Positions 1 to 9,327 of a stretch of 64,000 nt of DNA are shown in pieces. The notes beneath the pieces are model-generated. The model was not told the origin of the DNA and searched no databases. It saw nothing but the letters and a program-made list of their open reading frames with translations. Origin of the DNA: Shouchella clausii (GTDB taxonomy: Bacteria > Bacillota > Bacilli > Bacillales > Bacillaceae_D); assembly GCF_002250115.1 (NCBI RefSeq), contig NZ_CP019985.1, positions 3,596,001-3,660,000 on the forward strand. Reading direction: 5' to 3'. The first letter of the stretch is position 1; each line of letters starts with the position of its first letter. The translations under genes were made by a program, and so were the position numbers.

Positions 1-83
1 CTGAGACGAACGACAAGCCAGAAGGCTATGTGGAGCCTATTCCAGTAAAGCTCGTCGAAGAAGACCCGATTACAGCTTCATAA
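1..83 (+). CDS. 3' end of an unidentified gene (partial)
   Basis: Reading frame 3 is open from the window edge to TAA at 81-83 and encodes a C-terminus ending EEDPITAS. The only support is the open frame and its stop directly against a strong stem-loop terminator. Too short to assign a family. Confidence 0.5.
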   Translation, partial: ETNDKPEGYVEPIPVKLVEEDPITAS

Positions 84-117
84 AAAACGCACACCTACAA
101 ATGAAGGTGTGCGTTTT
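84..117. terminator. Bidirectional intrinsic terminator
   Basis: A 13-bp perfect stem (84-96 pairs with 105-117) has A and T tracts on its outer sides. It can end transcription of the + strand gene stopping at 83 and of the - strand transglycosylase gene, whose stop codon lies inside the stem. Confidence 0.85.
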
Positions 118-769
118 ACGTTCCTGCTGCTTTGTGCCTGTTTAGTGGAAGTTGTATAAGCTCGTACCCTTCCTCTGTATACGTGTGGTAGTACCCCATT
201 ACTTCTTCAACGTAATCTTCACTTTTGTTATAAGAGAAAAGCGCTTCTTCATAGTTGCCTTCACGTGCGCCGTGGTCAGCCAAATACCGAGCAGCAGAGT
301 AGGCAGAGTCGGCTAGGTCAAATGGATCGGCTTTGCCGCTTCCTGACGCGTCAGTGCCATAGCCGTTATGGGCTTCAATTAAATCGGTATCCGTAATGTC
401 GACATCTTCAGCGACATTGCCGATGTCGTCAATGCCTGGGTAAGACCAACCGACCCATGTACGGGGCATAAATTGAAAATGCCCAAGGGCGCCAACAGGG
501 CTTTCGAGCGGATCCATTGTCGAAAAGATCGTTTCGACGCGATGAACGGAAGCAAGTAGTTCCCAAGGCACGCCATATTCTTCGCCTGCCTCTTTGTATA
601 TAGGCACATAATCTTCAGGAATTTGGTTTTCGGCAATAATGGTTTTGTAAACATTTTGGCGAAAGCGGTCACTTTGTTCAAACAACAACACAATAGAGAC
701 CAAGCAAATAAGAAAAAACAACGCAATACCTAAAAACCATTTTCGCATGAATCGAGCCTCTTTCTGCAC
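116..769 (-). CDS. Membrane-anchored lytic transglycosylase-like protein
   Basis: Predicted lysozyme-fold peptidoglycan lyase of 217 aa. One hydrophobic segment (about residues 11-30) would anchor it in the membrane, with the catalytic domain outside. The domain begins near PEDYVPIYKEAGEEYGVP and has a likely catalytic Glu in HRVET, then GALGHFQFMPRTW, typical of SLT/MltB-like or CwlT-type lysozyme domains, and a late AYSAARYL. The start may be the first ATG or the internal Met at residue 8 (MRKWFLG). It converges on the gene ending at 83. The exact subfamily is uncertain; the transglycosylase fold call is fairly secure. Confidence 0.75.
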   Translation of the reverse strand: MQKEARFMRKWFLGIALFFLICLVSIVLLFEQSDRFRQNVYKTIIAENQIPEDYVPIYKEAGEEYGVPWELLASVHRVETIFSTMDPLESPVGALGHFQFMPRTWVGWSYPGIDDIGNVAEDVDITDTDLIEAHNGYGTDASGSGKADPFDLADSAYSAARYLADHGAREGNYEEALFSYNKSEDYVEEVMGYYHTYTEEGYELIQLPLNRHKAAGT

Positions 770-905
770 AAATTACTCTCTTATCGTAACATGACAATTG
801 AAAAAAGAACATAAAAAGAATCGTTTCAATGTTGACGATTTTGGGAATGGCAAGGAGGGGTAACATAGCGAGTTGGATGGGAAAGGGAAGCAAAGGGGTG
901 GGCAA

Positions 906-1898
906 ATGGCTGTAAATGAATATATAAAAGTATGGAATGCTCGAAAGTGGCTGAAAGAGGCGGAACCGTTTTTAAAGGTGTGGCATGCCTATTTGGGCTA
1001 TAGCTTAAATTTGTTTTCTTATTTTAAGAATGGCGCGAAAGTCGCCGATGTAGCAGATAAACATGGTCTTAAAGCCGAGTTGCTGTCACGCTGGGTCGAA
1101 GTTGGTGTTGCGGTCGGCCACTTGCGTGAAAGCAAAGGCGGCAAAATCAAAACAAAGCCAAAGATGGGCAAATATTTAACAAAAGAAAGCAAGCATTCAG
1201 TCGGCATATTGCTTGAGGAGCTGTTTGAATTGCATATGCCTACCCTTTTAAGCTACCGAGAACAACTTCCAAACAAGAAGCAAGAGCCTCCTCCTGATAT
1301 GGCCGATATGGTGGCGGGCACCTCTAGTCTCCTTGAAGCATTGGCTGTGCCGAAAATCGCCGCCGTCATAAAAAAACGCAAAGCCGAATCTGTGCTCGAT
1401 GTCGGCTGCGGCTACGGCGGCTATTTAAAACGGTTGGCGCACACATTCCCCTGGACACAATTTGACGGGATTGAAGTCGACCACGATGTGTGCATTTCCG
1501 CTAGAGAAAACAATTTAAACGAAAATGTTACCATTATCGAAGGCGACTTTTTTCACTTTCAAGGCAAGCGTGCCTATGATGTTTTAATGTTCAACAATAT
1601 CCTCTACTACTTTTCGCCAGAAACACGCGTTGAGATGTTTAAACGGGCGGCGGAGCAGCTAGCAACCGACGGGGTACTTATTGTCATTAGCCCAATTACC
1701 GATGGGAAGCACGGCAAGCGATTCGCTAGTGCTTTTAACAGTTTCATGAGCGCCCATAAAAAGATGCACCCTCTTCCTTCAAAGAAAGAGTTGGTCAAAG
1801 CAGGCAAACACGCACATTTTCGTTTGCTATCTGCTAAGACGGTTGTCAAAGAAGGAGGCTGGCACTTTCTTTTATTTGAGCAACGCGGTAAGCACTAA
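906..1898 (+). CDS. Class I SAM-dependent methyltransferase
   Basis: 330 aa from ATG 906, chosen because a GGGGTGGG-type ribosome site lies just upstream; an in-frame ATG at 873 has none. The C-terminal half has a Rossmann methyltransferase domain: motif I VLDVGCGYGGYLKRL, an acidic strand end (DGIEVD), and a post-I/IV region DVLMFNNILYYFSP. The N-terminal ~130 residues look like the helical winged-helix part seen in some O-methyltransferases. Substrate is unknown. It stands alone and no partner gene hints at a pathway. Confidence 0.75.
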   Translation: MAVNEYIKVWNARKWLKEAEPFLKVWHAYLGYSLNLFSYFKNGAKVADVADKHGLKAELLSRWVEVGVAVGHLRESKGGKIKTKPKMGKYLTKESKHSVGILLEELFELHMPTLLSYREQLPNKKQEPPPDMADMVAGTSSLLEALAVPKIAAVIKKRKAESVLDVGCGYGGYLKRLAHTFPWTQFDGIEVDHDVCISARENNLNENVTIIEGDFFHFQGKRAYDVLMFNNILYYFSPETRVEMFKRAAEQLATDGVLIVISPITDGKHGKRFASAFNSFMSAHKKMHPLPSKKELVKAGKHAHFRLLSAKTVVKEGGWHFLLFEQRGKH

Positions 1899-1994
1899 AA
1901 AGAGAAACGTAGTTTAAGCGCTAGGAAAGACCATTGACAACTTGTTGGCTTTTAACCACACGGTGGTATGATGAAGAGGGGGAGTGAGCAATAG

Positions 1995-2309
1995 ATGATC
2001 CGAATGGATACGTATACGCGCCATCAAGCCGCATTTACGAATGTCTCGCTATTTCATGTAGATGTATTGCCAGACTGGATCGTTGTTCAGCTTGCTTTTG
2101 AACTGGATCCGCCCCTTGCTGATATGGAGGCTCCAGGGGCACAGCTCATTATTGGAAAAGACGGCTCTTTGATAGAATCAACATTTCAAGAAGAGCGATG
2201 CGATGAACCGACCATTCAACTAGAAGAAGAGGAGGCGAAACAGCTACAATTAATCGCGGCAAAAAATTGGGAAATCATACCTAATCCGAAAGGCGGAAAC
2301 GCTTTTTGA
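1995..2309 (+). CDS. Conserved-looking hypothetical protein, 104 aa
   Basis: Small acidic soluble protein with no signal peptide or membrane segment. ATG 1995 follows AGGGGGAG. A TATGAT box at 1967-1972 could be the -10 of its promoter, but the best TTGACA (1934-1939) is 27 bp away, so the -35 is unclear. I do not recognise the family. The C-terminal EEEEAKQLQLIAAKNWEIIPNP is helical and acidic. Confidence 0.65.
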   Translation: MIRMDTYTRHQAAFTNVSLFHVDVLPDWIVVQLAFELDPPLADMEAPGAQLIIGKDGSLIESTFQEERCDEPTIQLEEEEAKQLQLIAAKNWEIIPNPKGGNAF

Positions 2310-2341
2310 CGAAATAGGCAGAATGCTCGATAAAAACACTG

Positions 2342-2369
2342 GATTTTCGCGCGCAAACGCGCTAAAATC
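2342..2369. other. GC-rich stem-loop between genes
   Basis: Inverted repeat GATTTT-c-GCGCG / CGCGC-t-AAAATC with a 4-nt loop. It lies downstream of the 104-aa gene and upstream of odhA. No clear T run follows on either strand, so it may be a weak terminator or an RNA-stabilising hairpin. Confidence 0.45.
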
Positions 2370-2439
2370 GAAGTGACCGCTTCCATTGTCGACGATCCAA
2401 AAAATGTGGCATAATTCGTCAATTATTATGCATTTTTTT

Positions 2440-2468
2440 TTGAGATACAGGCTGGAAAATGGTAAAAT
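2440..2468 (+). promoter_or_regulatory. Sigma-A promoter of odhAB
   Basis: TTGAGA at 2440-2445 and TAAAAT at 2463-2468 are separated by exactly 17 bp, 68 bp before the odhA start. Confidence 0.7.
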
Positions 2469-2473
2469 AGGTT

Positions 2474-2487
2474 TGTAAGCGCTTGAA
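2474..2487 (+). promoter_or_regulatory. Catabolite-responsive element (cre)-like site
   Basis: TGTAAGCGCTTGAA resembles the CcpA consensus around the AAGCGCTT core. It sits at the predicted transcription start just after the -10, where bound CcpA would block initiation. Catabolite repression of 2-oxoglutarate dehydrogenase is known in B. subtilis; the site here is inferred from sequence. A short hairpin (2493-2509) follows in the leader. Confidence 0.55.
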
Positions 2488-2535
2488 AAAGAATTCGCCT
2501 TTTGCGAATGAAACGTTTTAGGAGGTTTATATCAC

Positions 2536-5367
2536 ATGTCCAGCAAGGAACACAGCCCGGAAAAGCCTTGGCGAGGATTTTATGGTCCTAACCTTGGAGC
2601 CGTGATTGAGCTGTACGATCAATATGTGGAAGACCCGAACTCCGTAGATGAACAAACGCGTGCCCACTTTGAGAAATGGGGTCCGCCAGCTTTAGAAGAG
2701 AACGTCAGCTCGTCTAATGCAAAGGAAACAATCGGGGCGGACATGATAAGCGCAGTAGTAGGAGCGGTGAGGCTGGCTGATTATATCCGTGCCAAAGGTC
2801 ATTTGGTGTCTGACATACAGCCGATTTGGAAAACCGACAAAAACAGCAATTTGCTAGACTATGACCGCTTTAACGTAACGGAAGAAGAATTGAAAAAAGT
2901 ACCTGTCAAGCTGATTTGCAAGGATGCTCCGCCGCATTTAAAAAATGGGCTCGAAGCGATCGAACATTTGAAAAAAGTGTATACGCAGACGATGGCATTT
3001 GAATTTGGACACGTTCAAGATGAAGAGGAACGTAATTGGCTCCGCAAGCAAGTGGAGTCTGAAGCGTATGCCGATGAGCTGCCAAATAAGGAGAAAAAAG
3101 CGCTGCTTGAACGCCTAACATCTGTAGAAGGCTTTGAGAAGTTTATCCACCGCACATTTGTTGGGCAAAAACGCTTTTCAATTGAGGGGCTTGATGCGCT
3201 TGTGCCGATGCTTGACAAAGCGATAAGGGAAGTCAGAAAAGAAAAGACTGACCACGTTATGATCGGCATGGCACATAGAGGACGACTCAATGTTTTAGCC
3301 CATACACTTGGGAAACCATATAAAGCGATCTTTTCGGAATTCCTGCAAGCGCCTAACAAATTAAATGCCCCATCAGAAGGCCTTGGAGAAACCTATACAG
3401 GCTGGACTGGCGATGTAAAATACCATTTAGGGGCCGACAGGCAAATTAGCGACGACAAAAGCGCGCAAACGATTGTGTCCCTTGCTAACAACCCAAGCCA
3501 TTTGGAGTTTGTTTCGCCGATTGTTGAAGGATATGCAAGGGCAGCCCAAGAGGATCGCAGCAGCAAAGGCGAACCTAAGCAAGACACAACAAGGGCTTAT
3601 TCGATCCTTATCCATGGCGATGCCGCATTTCCAGGGCAAGGTGTCGTGACGGAAACACTTAACTTAAGCCGTTTGAACGGTTATCACGTTGGCGGTTCGC
3701 TCCATATTATCGCCAACAACAATATCGGTTATACGACTGAAACGCATGATTCGCGTTCAACTACATACGCAAGCGATCCGGCTAAAGGCTTTGAAATTCC
3801 AATTGTGCATGTCAATGCAGACGATGCGGAAGCCTGCGTGAGGGCGATCAAATTTGCAGTCGAGTACCGTCGTAAATTCCAAAAAGACTTTTTGATCGAT
3901 TTAATTGGCTACCGCCGGTTTGGCCACAATGAAGGCGATGAGCCAGCGGTGACACAGCCTGATCTCTACGCGCAAATCCGCAAACATCCAACCGTGCGCG
4001 CCATTTACGCTAAACAGCTTGAGGCTGAACAAGTAATTACGGCTAAAGAAGCACAGAAGCTAGATACCGATATGTACAACTACTTGCTTGAAGAATACAA
4101 CAAAGTCAACAGCGATAAATCAGAGAAAAAATATGAGCTGAGCCCTCCTGACTTTATTGTGGATGGCTTGCCAAAAGTGAAAACCGCTGTCGAAAAAGAA
4201 AAGCTTGTTTCCATAAATGAACAGTTGCTTGACTGGCCGAGTTCGTTTAAACCAAACCAAAAGCTGGAAAAAATCTTGAAGCGCCGTGCCAGTGCATTTG
4301 ACGGCGAAGGCAACGTTGATTGGGGACTGGCTGAAATCCTTGCGTTTGCTTCAATTCTCCATGATGGCACGCCAGTCCGCTTGAGTGGCCAAGATAGCGA
4401 GCGTGGCACGTTTGCACACCGTCACTTTGTCTTGCATGACCGCGAAACCAATGAAACGCATGTACCGCTGCAAGCGTTTAAAGATGCCAACGCGTCTTTT
4501 GCCGTTTACAACAGCCCTCTTACAGAGCAGGCATGCGTTGGCTTTGAATACGGATACAATGTTTTTTCAAAAGAGACGCTAGTGTTATGGGAAGCTCAAT
4601 TTGGCGACTTCGTCAACGGCGCCCAAGTAATGTTTGACCAGTGGGTGTCAGCTGGGCGAGCCAAATGGGGGCAAAAGTCAGGTCTTGTTGTCTTGTTGCC
4701 TCACGGCTATGAAGGCGCCGGCCCTGAGCATTCCAGCGGGCGTGTTGAGCGCTTCTTGAGCTCGGCAGCAGAGAATAACTGGACAGTTGCCAACTGCACG
4801 TCAGCCGCACAATACTTCCATATTTTGCGGCGCCAGGCGAAGATTTTGCAAAAGAATACAGTGCGCCCACTTATTATCATGACGCCAAAAAGCTTGCTCC
4901 GTAACCAAGTGGTTGCCTCGCCAACGTCTGCTTTTACAGAAGGCGAGTTTCTGCCGATCTTGGAAGAGCCAACGCTTGGTCATGATCCCAATGCGGTTAA
5001 ACGGATTATATTGTGCAGTGGAAAACTAGCAATTGAGTTGCAAGATTATGTGAACAAAAACGATGAGGACTGGAGTTGGGTTCACATTATCAGGGTAGAA
5101 GAGCTGTACCCGTTTCCGCGTCGCGCGATTCGCGAACGGTTAAAAGAGTTTCCTAACTTAGAAGAAGTCAAATGGGTACAAGAAGAGCCTAAAAACATGG
5201 GCGCTTGGACTTTTATGGAGCCGCGCATTCGCGAAATCTTGCCTCCAGGGGTTCCGTTGAGCTATATTGGCCGCACATACCGGTCAAGCCCGGCTGAAGG
5301 CGTATCCAATGCCCACAAAGTGGAACAAAAACGCATCGTAACTGAGTCATTGACTCGCAAAAACTAA
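2536..5367 (+). CDS. odhA: 2-oxoglutarate dehydrogenase E1 component
   Basis: 943 aa, close to the 944 aa I recall for the B. subtilis enzyme. E1 is the thiamine-diphosphate decarboxylase of the TCA-cycle 2-oxoglutarate dehydrogenase complex. Seen: N-terminal [20 protein letters not shown] near residue 245, the ThDP/Mg motif [10 protein letters not shown] near residue 360, [14 protein letters not shown], and the C-terminal transketolase part ([21 protein letters not shown]). ATG 2536 follows AGGAGG. The E2 gene odhB follows after 14 bp with its own AGGAGG, so the two form an operon. Confidence 0.97.
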   Translation: MSSKEHSPEKPWRGFYGPNLGAVIELYDQYVEDPNSVDEQTRAHFEKWGPPALEENVSSSNAKETIGADMISAVVGAVRLADYIRAKGHLVSDIQPIWKTDKNSNLLDYDRFNVTEEELKKVPVKLICKDAPPHLKNGLEAIEHLKKVYTQTMAFEFGHVQDEEERNWLRKQVESEAYADELPNKEKKALLERLTSVEGFEKFIHRTFVGQKRFSIEGLDALVPMLDKAIREVRKEKTDHVMIGMAHRGRLNVLAHTLGKPYKAIFSEFLQAPNKLNAPSEGLGETYTGWTGDVKYHLGADRQISDDKSAQTIVSLANNPSHLEFVSPIVEGYARAAQEDRSSKGEPKQDTTRAYSILIHGDAAFPGQGVVTETLNLSRLNGYHVGGSLHIIANNNIGYTTETHDSRSTTYASDPAKGFEIPIVHVNADDAEACVRAIKFAVEYRRKFQKDFLIDLIGYRRFGHNEGDEPAVTQPDLYAQIRKHPTVRAIYAKQLEAEQVITAKEAQKLDTDMYNYLLEEYNKVNSDKSEKKYELSPPDFIVDGLPKVKTAVEKEKLVSINEQLLDWPSSFKPNQKLEKILKRRASAFDGEGNVDWGLAEILAFASILHDGTPVRLSGQDSERGTFAHRHFVLHDRETNETHVPLQAFKDANASFAVYNSPLTEQACVGFEYGYNVFSKETLVLWEAQFGDFVNGAQVMFDQWVSAGRAKWGQKSGLVVLLPHGYEGAGPEHSSGRVERFLSSAAENNWTVANCTSAAQYFHILRRQAKILQKNTVRPLIIMTPKSLLRNQVVASPTSAFTEGEFLPILEEPTLGHDPNAVKRIILCSGKLAIELQDYVNKNDEDWSWVHIIRVEELYPFPRRAIRERLKEFPNLEEVKWVQEEPKNMGAWTFMEPRIREILPPGVPLSYIGRTYRSSPAEGVSNAHKVEQKRIVTESLTRKN

Positions 5368-5381
5368 GGAGGCTTTTTGAC

Positions 5382-6644
5382 GTGACTGAAATCAAAGTAC
5401 CTGAGCTTGGAGAATCGATTACAGAGGGCACCATTTCTCAGTGGTTAAAAGAAGTAGGCGATTATGTCGAGCAAGGGGAGTTTATTGCTGAACTTGAGAC
5501 AGACAAAGTCAACGCCGAAATTCCCGTGGACACGGCTGGTGTGATTAAAGAATTCAAACGGGAACCAGGCGATACCGTAGAAATTGGCGAAGTGATCGCG
5601 ATTATCGATGAAAGCGGCTCTGCTGGCGGCGCCTCTGCAACAAGCGAAAGCACAAAGGAAGAAGCCACGGCAAAAGAGGAAGCACCGCAAGAAGAGAAGC
5701 AAGCTGAGCAAACGCAACAGCCAGAAAAAGAGGAAGCTGTAAGCAACAACCGCCCGCTTGCCTCGCCAGCAGCACGAAAATTGGCGCGTGAAAAAGGCAT
5801 TTCCCTTGATGCGATTACGCCAACGGATCCAACAGGAAAAATTCGCCGCCAAGATATCGAAGCCCATCAAGCAAAACCAAAACAGCCAGAAGCGCCGAAA
5901 GCACCACAGTCTCCTGCACCAGTAAGCGAAGGGGAAGCAGGCAAACCTGTTGAACGGCAAAAAATGTCGCGTCGCCGGCAAACGATTGCAAAGCGGCTTG
6001 TCGATGTTCAACATGAAACAGCGATGTTGACGACTTTTAACGAAGTTGATATGACCGCAGTCATGGATTTGCGTAGCCGCCGCAAAGATGCATTTTCTGA
6101 AAAACATGGTGTGAAGTTAGGCTTCATGTCTTTCTTTACAAAAGCCGTTGTTGGCGCTTTAAAAGAGTTTCCGCTTCTAAACGCAGAAATCCAAGGCGAT
6201 GAGCTTCTCGTCAAGAAGTTTTATGACATTGGCATTGCTGTTTCGACAGATAGCGGCCTCGTTGTCCCTGTATTGCGGGATGCCGATCGCCTCAGCTTTG
6301 CTGGCATTGAGAAAGGCATTGGCGAACTTGGCAAAAAAGCACGGGACAATAAATTGCAATTGGCAGATATGCAAGGCGGTACGTTTACGATTACGAACGG
6401 CGGTGTGTTTGGCTCCCTCTGGTCAACGCCAATTTTGAATGCGCCGCAAGTAGGCATTCTCGGTATGCATAAAATCCAAATGCGCCCAGTAGCGATTGAC
6501 AACGAACGTTTTGAAAATCGTCCAATGATGTATTTGGCTCTCTCTTATGACCACCGCATTGTCGATGGCAAAGAAGCTGTTAGCTTCCTCGTGAAAATTA
6601 AACAGCTGATTGAAGATCCTGAACAATTGTTGCTGGAAGGCTAA
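5382..6644 (+). CDS. odhB: Dihydrolipoamide succinyltransferase (E2)
   Basis: 420 aa. E2 core of the 2-oxoglutarate dehydrogenase complex, moving succinyl groups from E1 to CoA. An N-terminal lipoyl domain carries the lipoylated lysine in ETDKVNAE (K42). It is followed by an Ala/Glu/Gln-rich flexible linker (about 84-120), a peripheral-subunit-binding domain ([14 protein letters not shown]), a second Pro/Ala linker, and the catalytic domain ending with SYDHRIVDG (active-site His near 391). The start is GTG 5382 behind AAGGAGG. Confidence 0.97.
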   Translation: MTEIKVPELGESITEGTISQWLKEVGDYVEQGEFIAELETDKVNAEIPVDTAGVIKEFKREPGDTVEIGEVIAIIDESGSAGGASATSESTKEEATAKEEAPQEEKQAEQTQQPEKEEAVSNNRPLASPAARKLAREKGISLDAITPTDPTGKIRRQDIEAHQAKPKQPEAPKAPQSPAPVSEGEAGKPVERQKMSRRRQTIAKRLVDVQHETAMLTTFNEVDMTAVMDLRSRRKDAFSEKHGVKLGFMSFFTKAVVGALKEFPLLNAEIQGDELLVKKFYDIGIAVSTDSGLVVPVLRDADRLSFAGIEKGIGELGKKARDNKLQLADMQGGTFTITNGGVFGSLWSTPILNAPQVGILGMHKIQMRPVAIDNERFENRPMMYLALSYDHRIVDGKEAVSFLVKIKQLIEDPEQLLLEG

Positions 6645-6658
6645 GGAGATAAGACAGG

Positions 6659-6690
6659 ACAGGGCTGGCGAACCAGCCCTGTTTGCTGTA
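6659..6690 (+). terminator. Terminator of odhAB
   Basis: Ten-base stem ACAGGGCTGG / CCAGCCCTGT with a CGAA tetraloop, followed by a T-rich stretch, 15 bp after the odhB stop. Confidence 0.8.
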
Positions 6691-6727
6691 CAATAAAGGA
6701 ATGCAGCACAAGGAGGGACGATCAATA

Positions 6728-6928
6728 GTGATTCACCAAACGTGGACGAATGCACCGACGATACGCATGGTGAAATGTGTACATACCGATGCGAAAAAAT
6801 ATATTGTCAACCGTGCTTTGACAGCAGGGAAAGAATATCCGCTTAAAAACGAAACCGACGAGTTTTATTTTGTCATTGACAATACTGGAAAAGTGGGCGG
6901 CTATTATAAAGAGTATTTTCAAGGCTAG
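6728..6928 (+). CDS. Small DUF6501-like protein, 66 aa
   Basis: The start is taken as GTG 6728 because AAGGAGGG (6710-6717) is 10 bp upstream; the in-frame ATGs further up lie before that site. The product, starting IHQTWTNAPTIRMVKCVHTD and ending VDNTGKVGGYYKEYF-like, matches my memory of the DUF6501 family of Bacillaceae. Function unknown. No membrane segment. Confidence 0.75.
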   Translation: MIHQTWTNAPTIRMVKCVHTDAKKYIVNRALTAGKEYPLKNETDEFYFVIDNTGKVGGYYKEYFQG

Positions 6929-6959
6929 TAGGCGCTTATACAGATAAAAAGAAGTTTGT

Positions 6960-7485
6960 CGCAAGTAAGTATCCGCCGGTAGAACCGGCGGTTTTAATTT
7001 CGCCCTATAAGGGCACTTTACCAACGAAGTCCCTAAAGGGACCTCTGAAGGGACCGCCAACCGTTTGCGTGACGATCATGGATCATCAACGAACTTTTCC
7101 CTTTCAAATACCCCATGAAATACGATACCGACATTTTTGGCGGAATTTTCACCAGCATGTGTATGTGATCAATCATCGCATGGGCTTCGATAATTTCTAC
7201 ATCTTTCATTTCACATAACCTTCTTAAAATAGCTCCAATATCTTTTCGCAGCTTCCCATAGACAATCTTTCGTCTATACTTAGGGATAAACACGATATGT
7301 TACTTACAATTCCATCTTGTGTGTGATAAACTGTTGTCACTCATGGGTGAGATCTCCTTTCATTGATAGAAGTTGGTTTGGCGGCCAAGTTCTATTATAA
7401 CGATTGGAGATTTTTCATCACTAGACCTCTCTAGAAGTTTCGTTTTCACACGTGCAGAGCACGTGGTTTCAAACCCATATTAATA
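6960..7485 (-). mobile_element. Decayed IS200/IS605-type element
   Basis: A tnpA remnant lies between two subterminal hairpins: CCGCCGGTAGAACCGGCGG near 6972-6990 at the 3' side and CACGTGCAGAGCACGTG near 7449-7465 at the 5' side. A further small hairpin GCCCTATAAGGGC lies at 7001-7013. Subterminal hairpins instead of inverted repeats are typical of IS200/IS605. Exact ends are approximate. The element is far shorter than an intact copy would be, so it cannot move by itself. The 6972 hairpin plus TTTTAA may also act as a terminator for the 66-aa gene. Confidence 0.6.
7033..7344 (-). pseudogene. IS200-type TnpA transposase, broken
   Basis: Y1 HUH transposase fragment. From ATG 7344 (behind GGAGAT) the frame reads MSDNSLSHTRWNCK and meets TAA at 7302-7300, where intact relatives have Tyr in CKYHIVF. 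It then continues HIVFIPKYRRK...HIHMLVKIPP. The HUH pair is seen in HIHML. The frame is cut after SSLMIHDRHAN, losing the C-terminal helix that carries the catalytic tyrosine. So it has two independent lesions: a nonsense codon and a 3' truncation. Confidence 0.8.
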
Positions 7486-7490
7486 GGAAC

Positions 7491-7517
7491 CCCCCCCGTG
7501 CTAAGGCAACGGGGGGG
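7491..7517. terminator. GC-rich stem-loop after ABC-F gene
   Basis: CCCCCCCGT pairs with ACGGGGGGG around a 9-nt loop, just past the stop of the - strand ABC-F gene. Long G/C runs make a very stable stem but the U tract on the - strand is poor, so it may terminate inefficiently or only protect the 3' end. Confidence 0.55.
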
Positions 7518-7524
7518 TTGATGT

Positions 7525-9111
7525 TTATTTTACATGTTTTAAGTAATCTTCATACGAGTCTTCGTCAATGATGCCATCCTCTGTCAACTCAATGACGCGA
7601 TTTGAAATCGTGCGAATGAATTGTTGGTCATGGGAACTGAAAAGGAGCGAGCCTTTAAAATTGATCAACCCATTGTTTAGTGCTGTAATCGACTCTAAGT
7701 CCAGGTGGTTTGTCGGTTCATCCAACAGCAGCACATTCGCTCCTGAGAGCATCATTTTTGACAGCATGCAGCGGACTTTTTCGCCGCCTGATAAGACGTT
7801 TGCTTGTTTAAGCACATCTTCGCCAGAGAAAAGCATCCTGCCAAGAAAACCACGCAAGAACGTATCACTGTCATCTTCAGGAGAGTATTGGCGCAACCAA
7901 TCGACAAGATTTAGCTCGTTTCCTTCAAAAAAGGCAGAGTTATCTTTCGGAAAATACGATTGGCTTGTCGTAATTCCCCATTTAAATGTGCCTTCGTCAG
8001 GCTCGATTTCACCCATCAAGATTTTAAATAGCGTCGTTTTGGCGACATCGTTTGAACCAACAAGAGCAATTTTATCGTCTTTGTTCATGCGGAACGAGAC
8101 ATTGTTCAACACTTTTTCGCCATCAACGGTTTTTGACAACCCTTCAACCAAAAGCAAATCATTTCCAATTTCACGTGCTGGCGAAAAGTGGATGTATGGG
8201 TATTTGCGCGAGGAAGGTTTAATGTCGTCAAGGGTGATTTTTTCTAATTGCTTTTTACGCGAAGTCGCCTGTTTGGATTTGGAGGCATTTGCGCTAAAGC
8301 GAGCGATAAAGTTCTCAAGCTCTTTGATTTTTTCTTCTTTCTTTTTGTTTTGGTCTTGTGCCATTTTTAAGGCCAATTGGCTCGATTCATACCAAAAGTC
8401 ATAGTTTCCAACGTACAGCTCAATTTTGCCGTAGTCCAGATCGGCAATATGCGTGCAGACATTGTTTAAGAAATGGCGGTCATGGGAAACGACAATGACC
8501 GTATTCTCAAAATTAATAAGAAAATCTTCCAACCATTGAATCGCTTTTAAATCGAGGCCGTTTGTCGGCTCGTCCAGTAAAAGTACATCCGGCTTGCCAA
8601 ATAGCGCTTGTGCCAGAAGCACTTTGACTTTGTCTGATTCAGCAAGCTCAGACAACGTTTTATGATGCTGGTCTTCGCCAATGCCAAGCCCTTTTAATAG
8701 AACGGCTGCATCTGACTCAGCTTCCCAACCGTTTAATTCTGCAAATTCGCCTTCAAGCTCAGCTGCTTTCATGCCATCTTCGTCTGAAAAATCAGCTTTC
8801 ATATAAATGGCGTCTTTTTCTTTCATCACTTCATAGAGGCGCGCATGTCCCATAATGACAGTTTGCAACACTTCTTCATGTTCATATTCAAAATGGTTTT
8901 GCTTAAGAACAGCTAGGCGCGAACCTTCTTTCATCGAAACATGCCCTGTCTGAGATTCAATTTCCCCTGAAAGGATTTTCAGAAAGGTCGATTTGCCAGC
9001 TCCATTGGCGCCGATTAAACCATAACAGTTGCCTGGCGTAAATTTAATATTAACGTCTTCAAACAGTTTGCGTCCGCCATATTGCAAACCAACGTTCGCT
9101 ACAGTAATCAT
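7525..9111 (-). CDS. ykpA: ABC-F family ATPase (YkpA/YbiT type)
   Basis: 528 aa with two ATP-binding cassettes and no membrane domain, so a soluble ribosome-associated translation factor is expected rather than a transporter. NBD1 has Walker A GANGAGKST (34-42) and LLLDEPTNGLDL. A charged linker (KKKEEKIKELENF) follows, then NBD2 with LSGGEKVR and LLLDEPTNHLDL. NBD2's Walker A reads GSNDVAKTT (about residue 350) in place of GxNGAGKTT; this may be a subfamily trait. ATG 9111 follows GGAGG on the - strand. Closest named relative from memory is B. subtilis YkpA. Confidence 0.88.
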   Translation of the reverse strand: MITVANVGLQYGGRKLFEDVNIKFTPGNCYGLIGANGAGKSTFLKILSGEIESQTGHVSMKEGSRLAVLKQNHFEYEHEEVLQTVIMGHARLYEVMKEKDAIYMKADFSDEDGMKAAELEGEFAELNGWEAESDAAVLLKGLGIGEDQHHKTLSELAESDKVKVLLAQALFGKPDVLLLDEPTNGLDLKAIQWLEDFLINFENTVIVVSHDRHFLNNVCTHIADLDYGKIELYVGNYDFWYESSQLALKMAQDQNKKKEEKIKELENFIARFSANASKSKQATSRKKQLEKITLDDIKPSSRKYPYIHFSPAREIGNDLLLVEGLSKTVDGEKVLNNVSFRMNKDDKIALVGSNDVAKTTLFKILMGEIEPDEGTFKWGITTSQSYFPKDNSAFFEGNELNLVDWLRQYSPEDDSDTFLRGFLGRMLFSGEDVLKQANVLSGGEKVRCMLSKMMLSGANVLLLDEPTNHLDLESITALNNGLINFKGSLLFSSHDQQFIRTISNRVIELTEDGIIDEDSYEDYLKHVK

Positions 9112-9293
9112 AAAAAAAGCCTCCTACACATTGAGCATAAAAGGATGCCGCTGTCGGATCCCTATCTCTTTCATCTACTACTACTACGTAGTTTACCGTT
9201 TAAACCGTTGCATGTAAACGAAAAGCAGCGATTTTCATGAAAATCATAGAAATCCCTATTTTTTACGATCACTGGAAATGGCAAAAAAGAAAC

Positions 9294-9323
9294 AACCAGC
9301 AAACCCGAAGGGGCTTGCTGGTT
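9294..9323 (-). terminator. Terminator of the aldo/keto reductase gene
   Basis: AACCAGCAA / TTGCTGGTT stem extended by CCC/GGG around a short loop. On the - strand it is followed by a T-rich run (TTTCTTTTTT), directly after the reductase stop. Confidence 0.85.
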
Positions 9324-9327
9324 GGAT

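Noticed and set aside
1934-1972. TTGACA...TATGAT promoter before the 104-aa gene
   Set aside because: The boxes are 27 bp apart, too far for a sigma-A promoter; only the -10 is kept as possible.
5445-6107. 220-aa open frame antisense to odhB
   Set aside because: Shadow of the Ala/Glu/Gln-rich linkers of OdhB; the composition (Phe/Cys/Arg-rich) is not protein-like and no start site is present.
7568-8404. 278-aa open frame on the + strand
   Set aside because: It is antisense to the clear ABC-F gene, has no ribosome site and no recognisable protein pattern; the length comes from the codon bias of the real gene.
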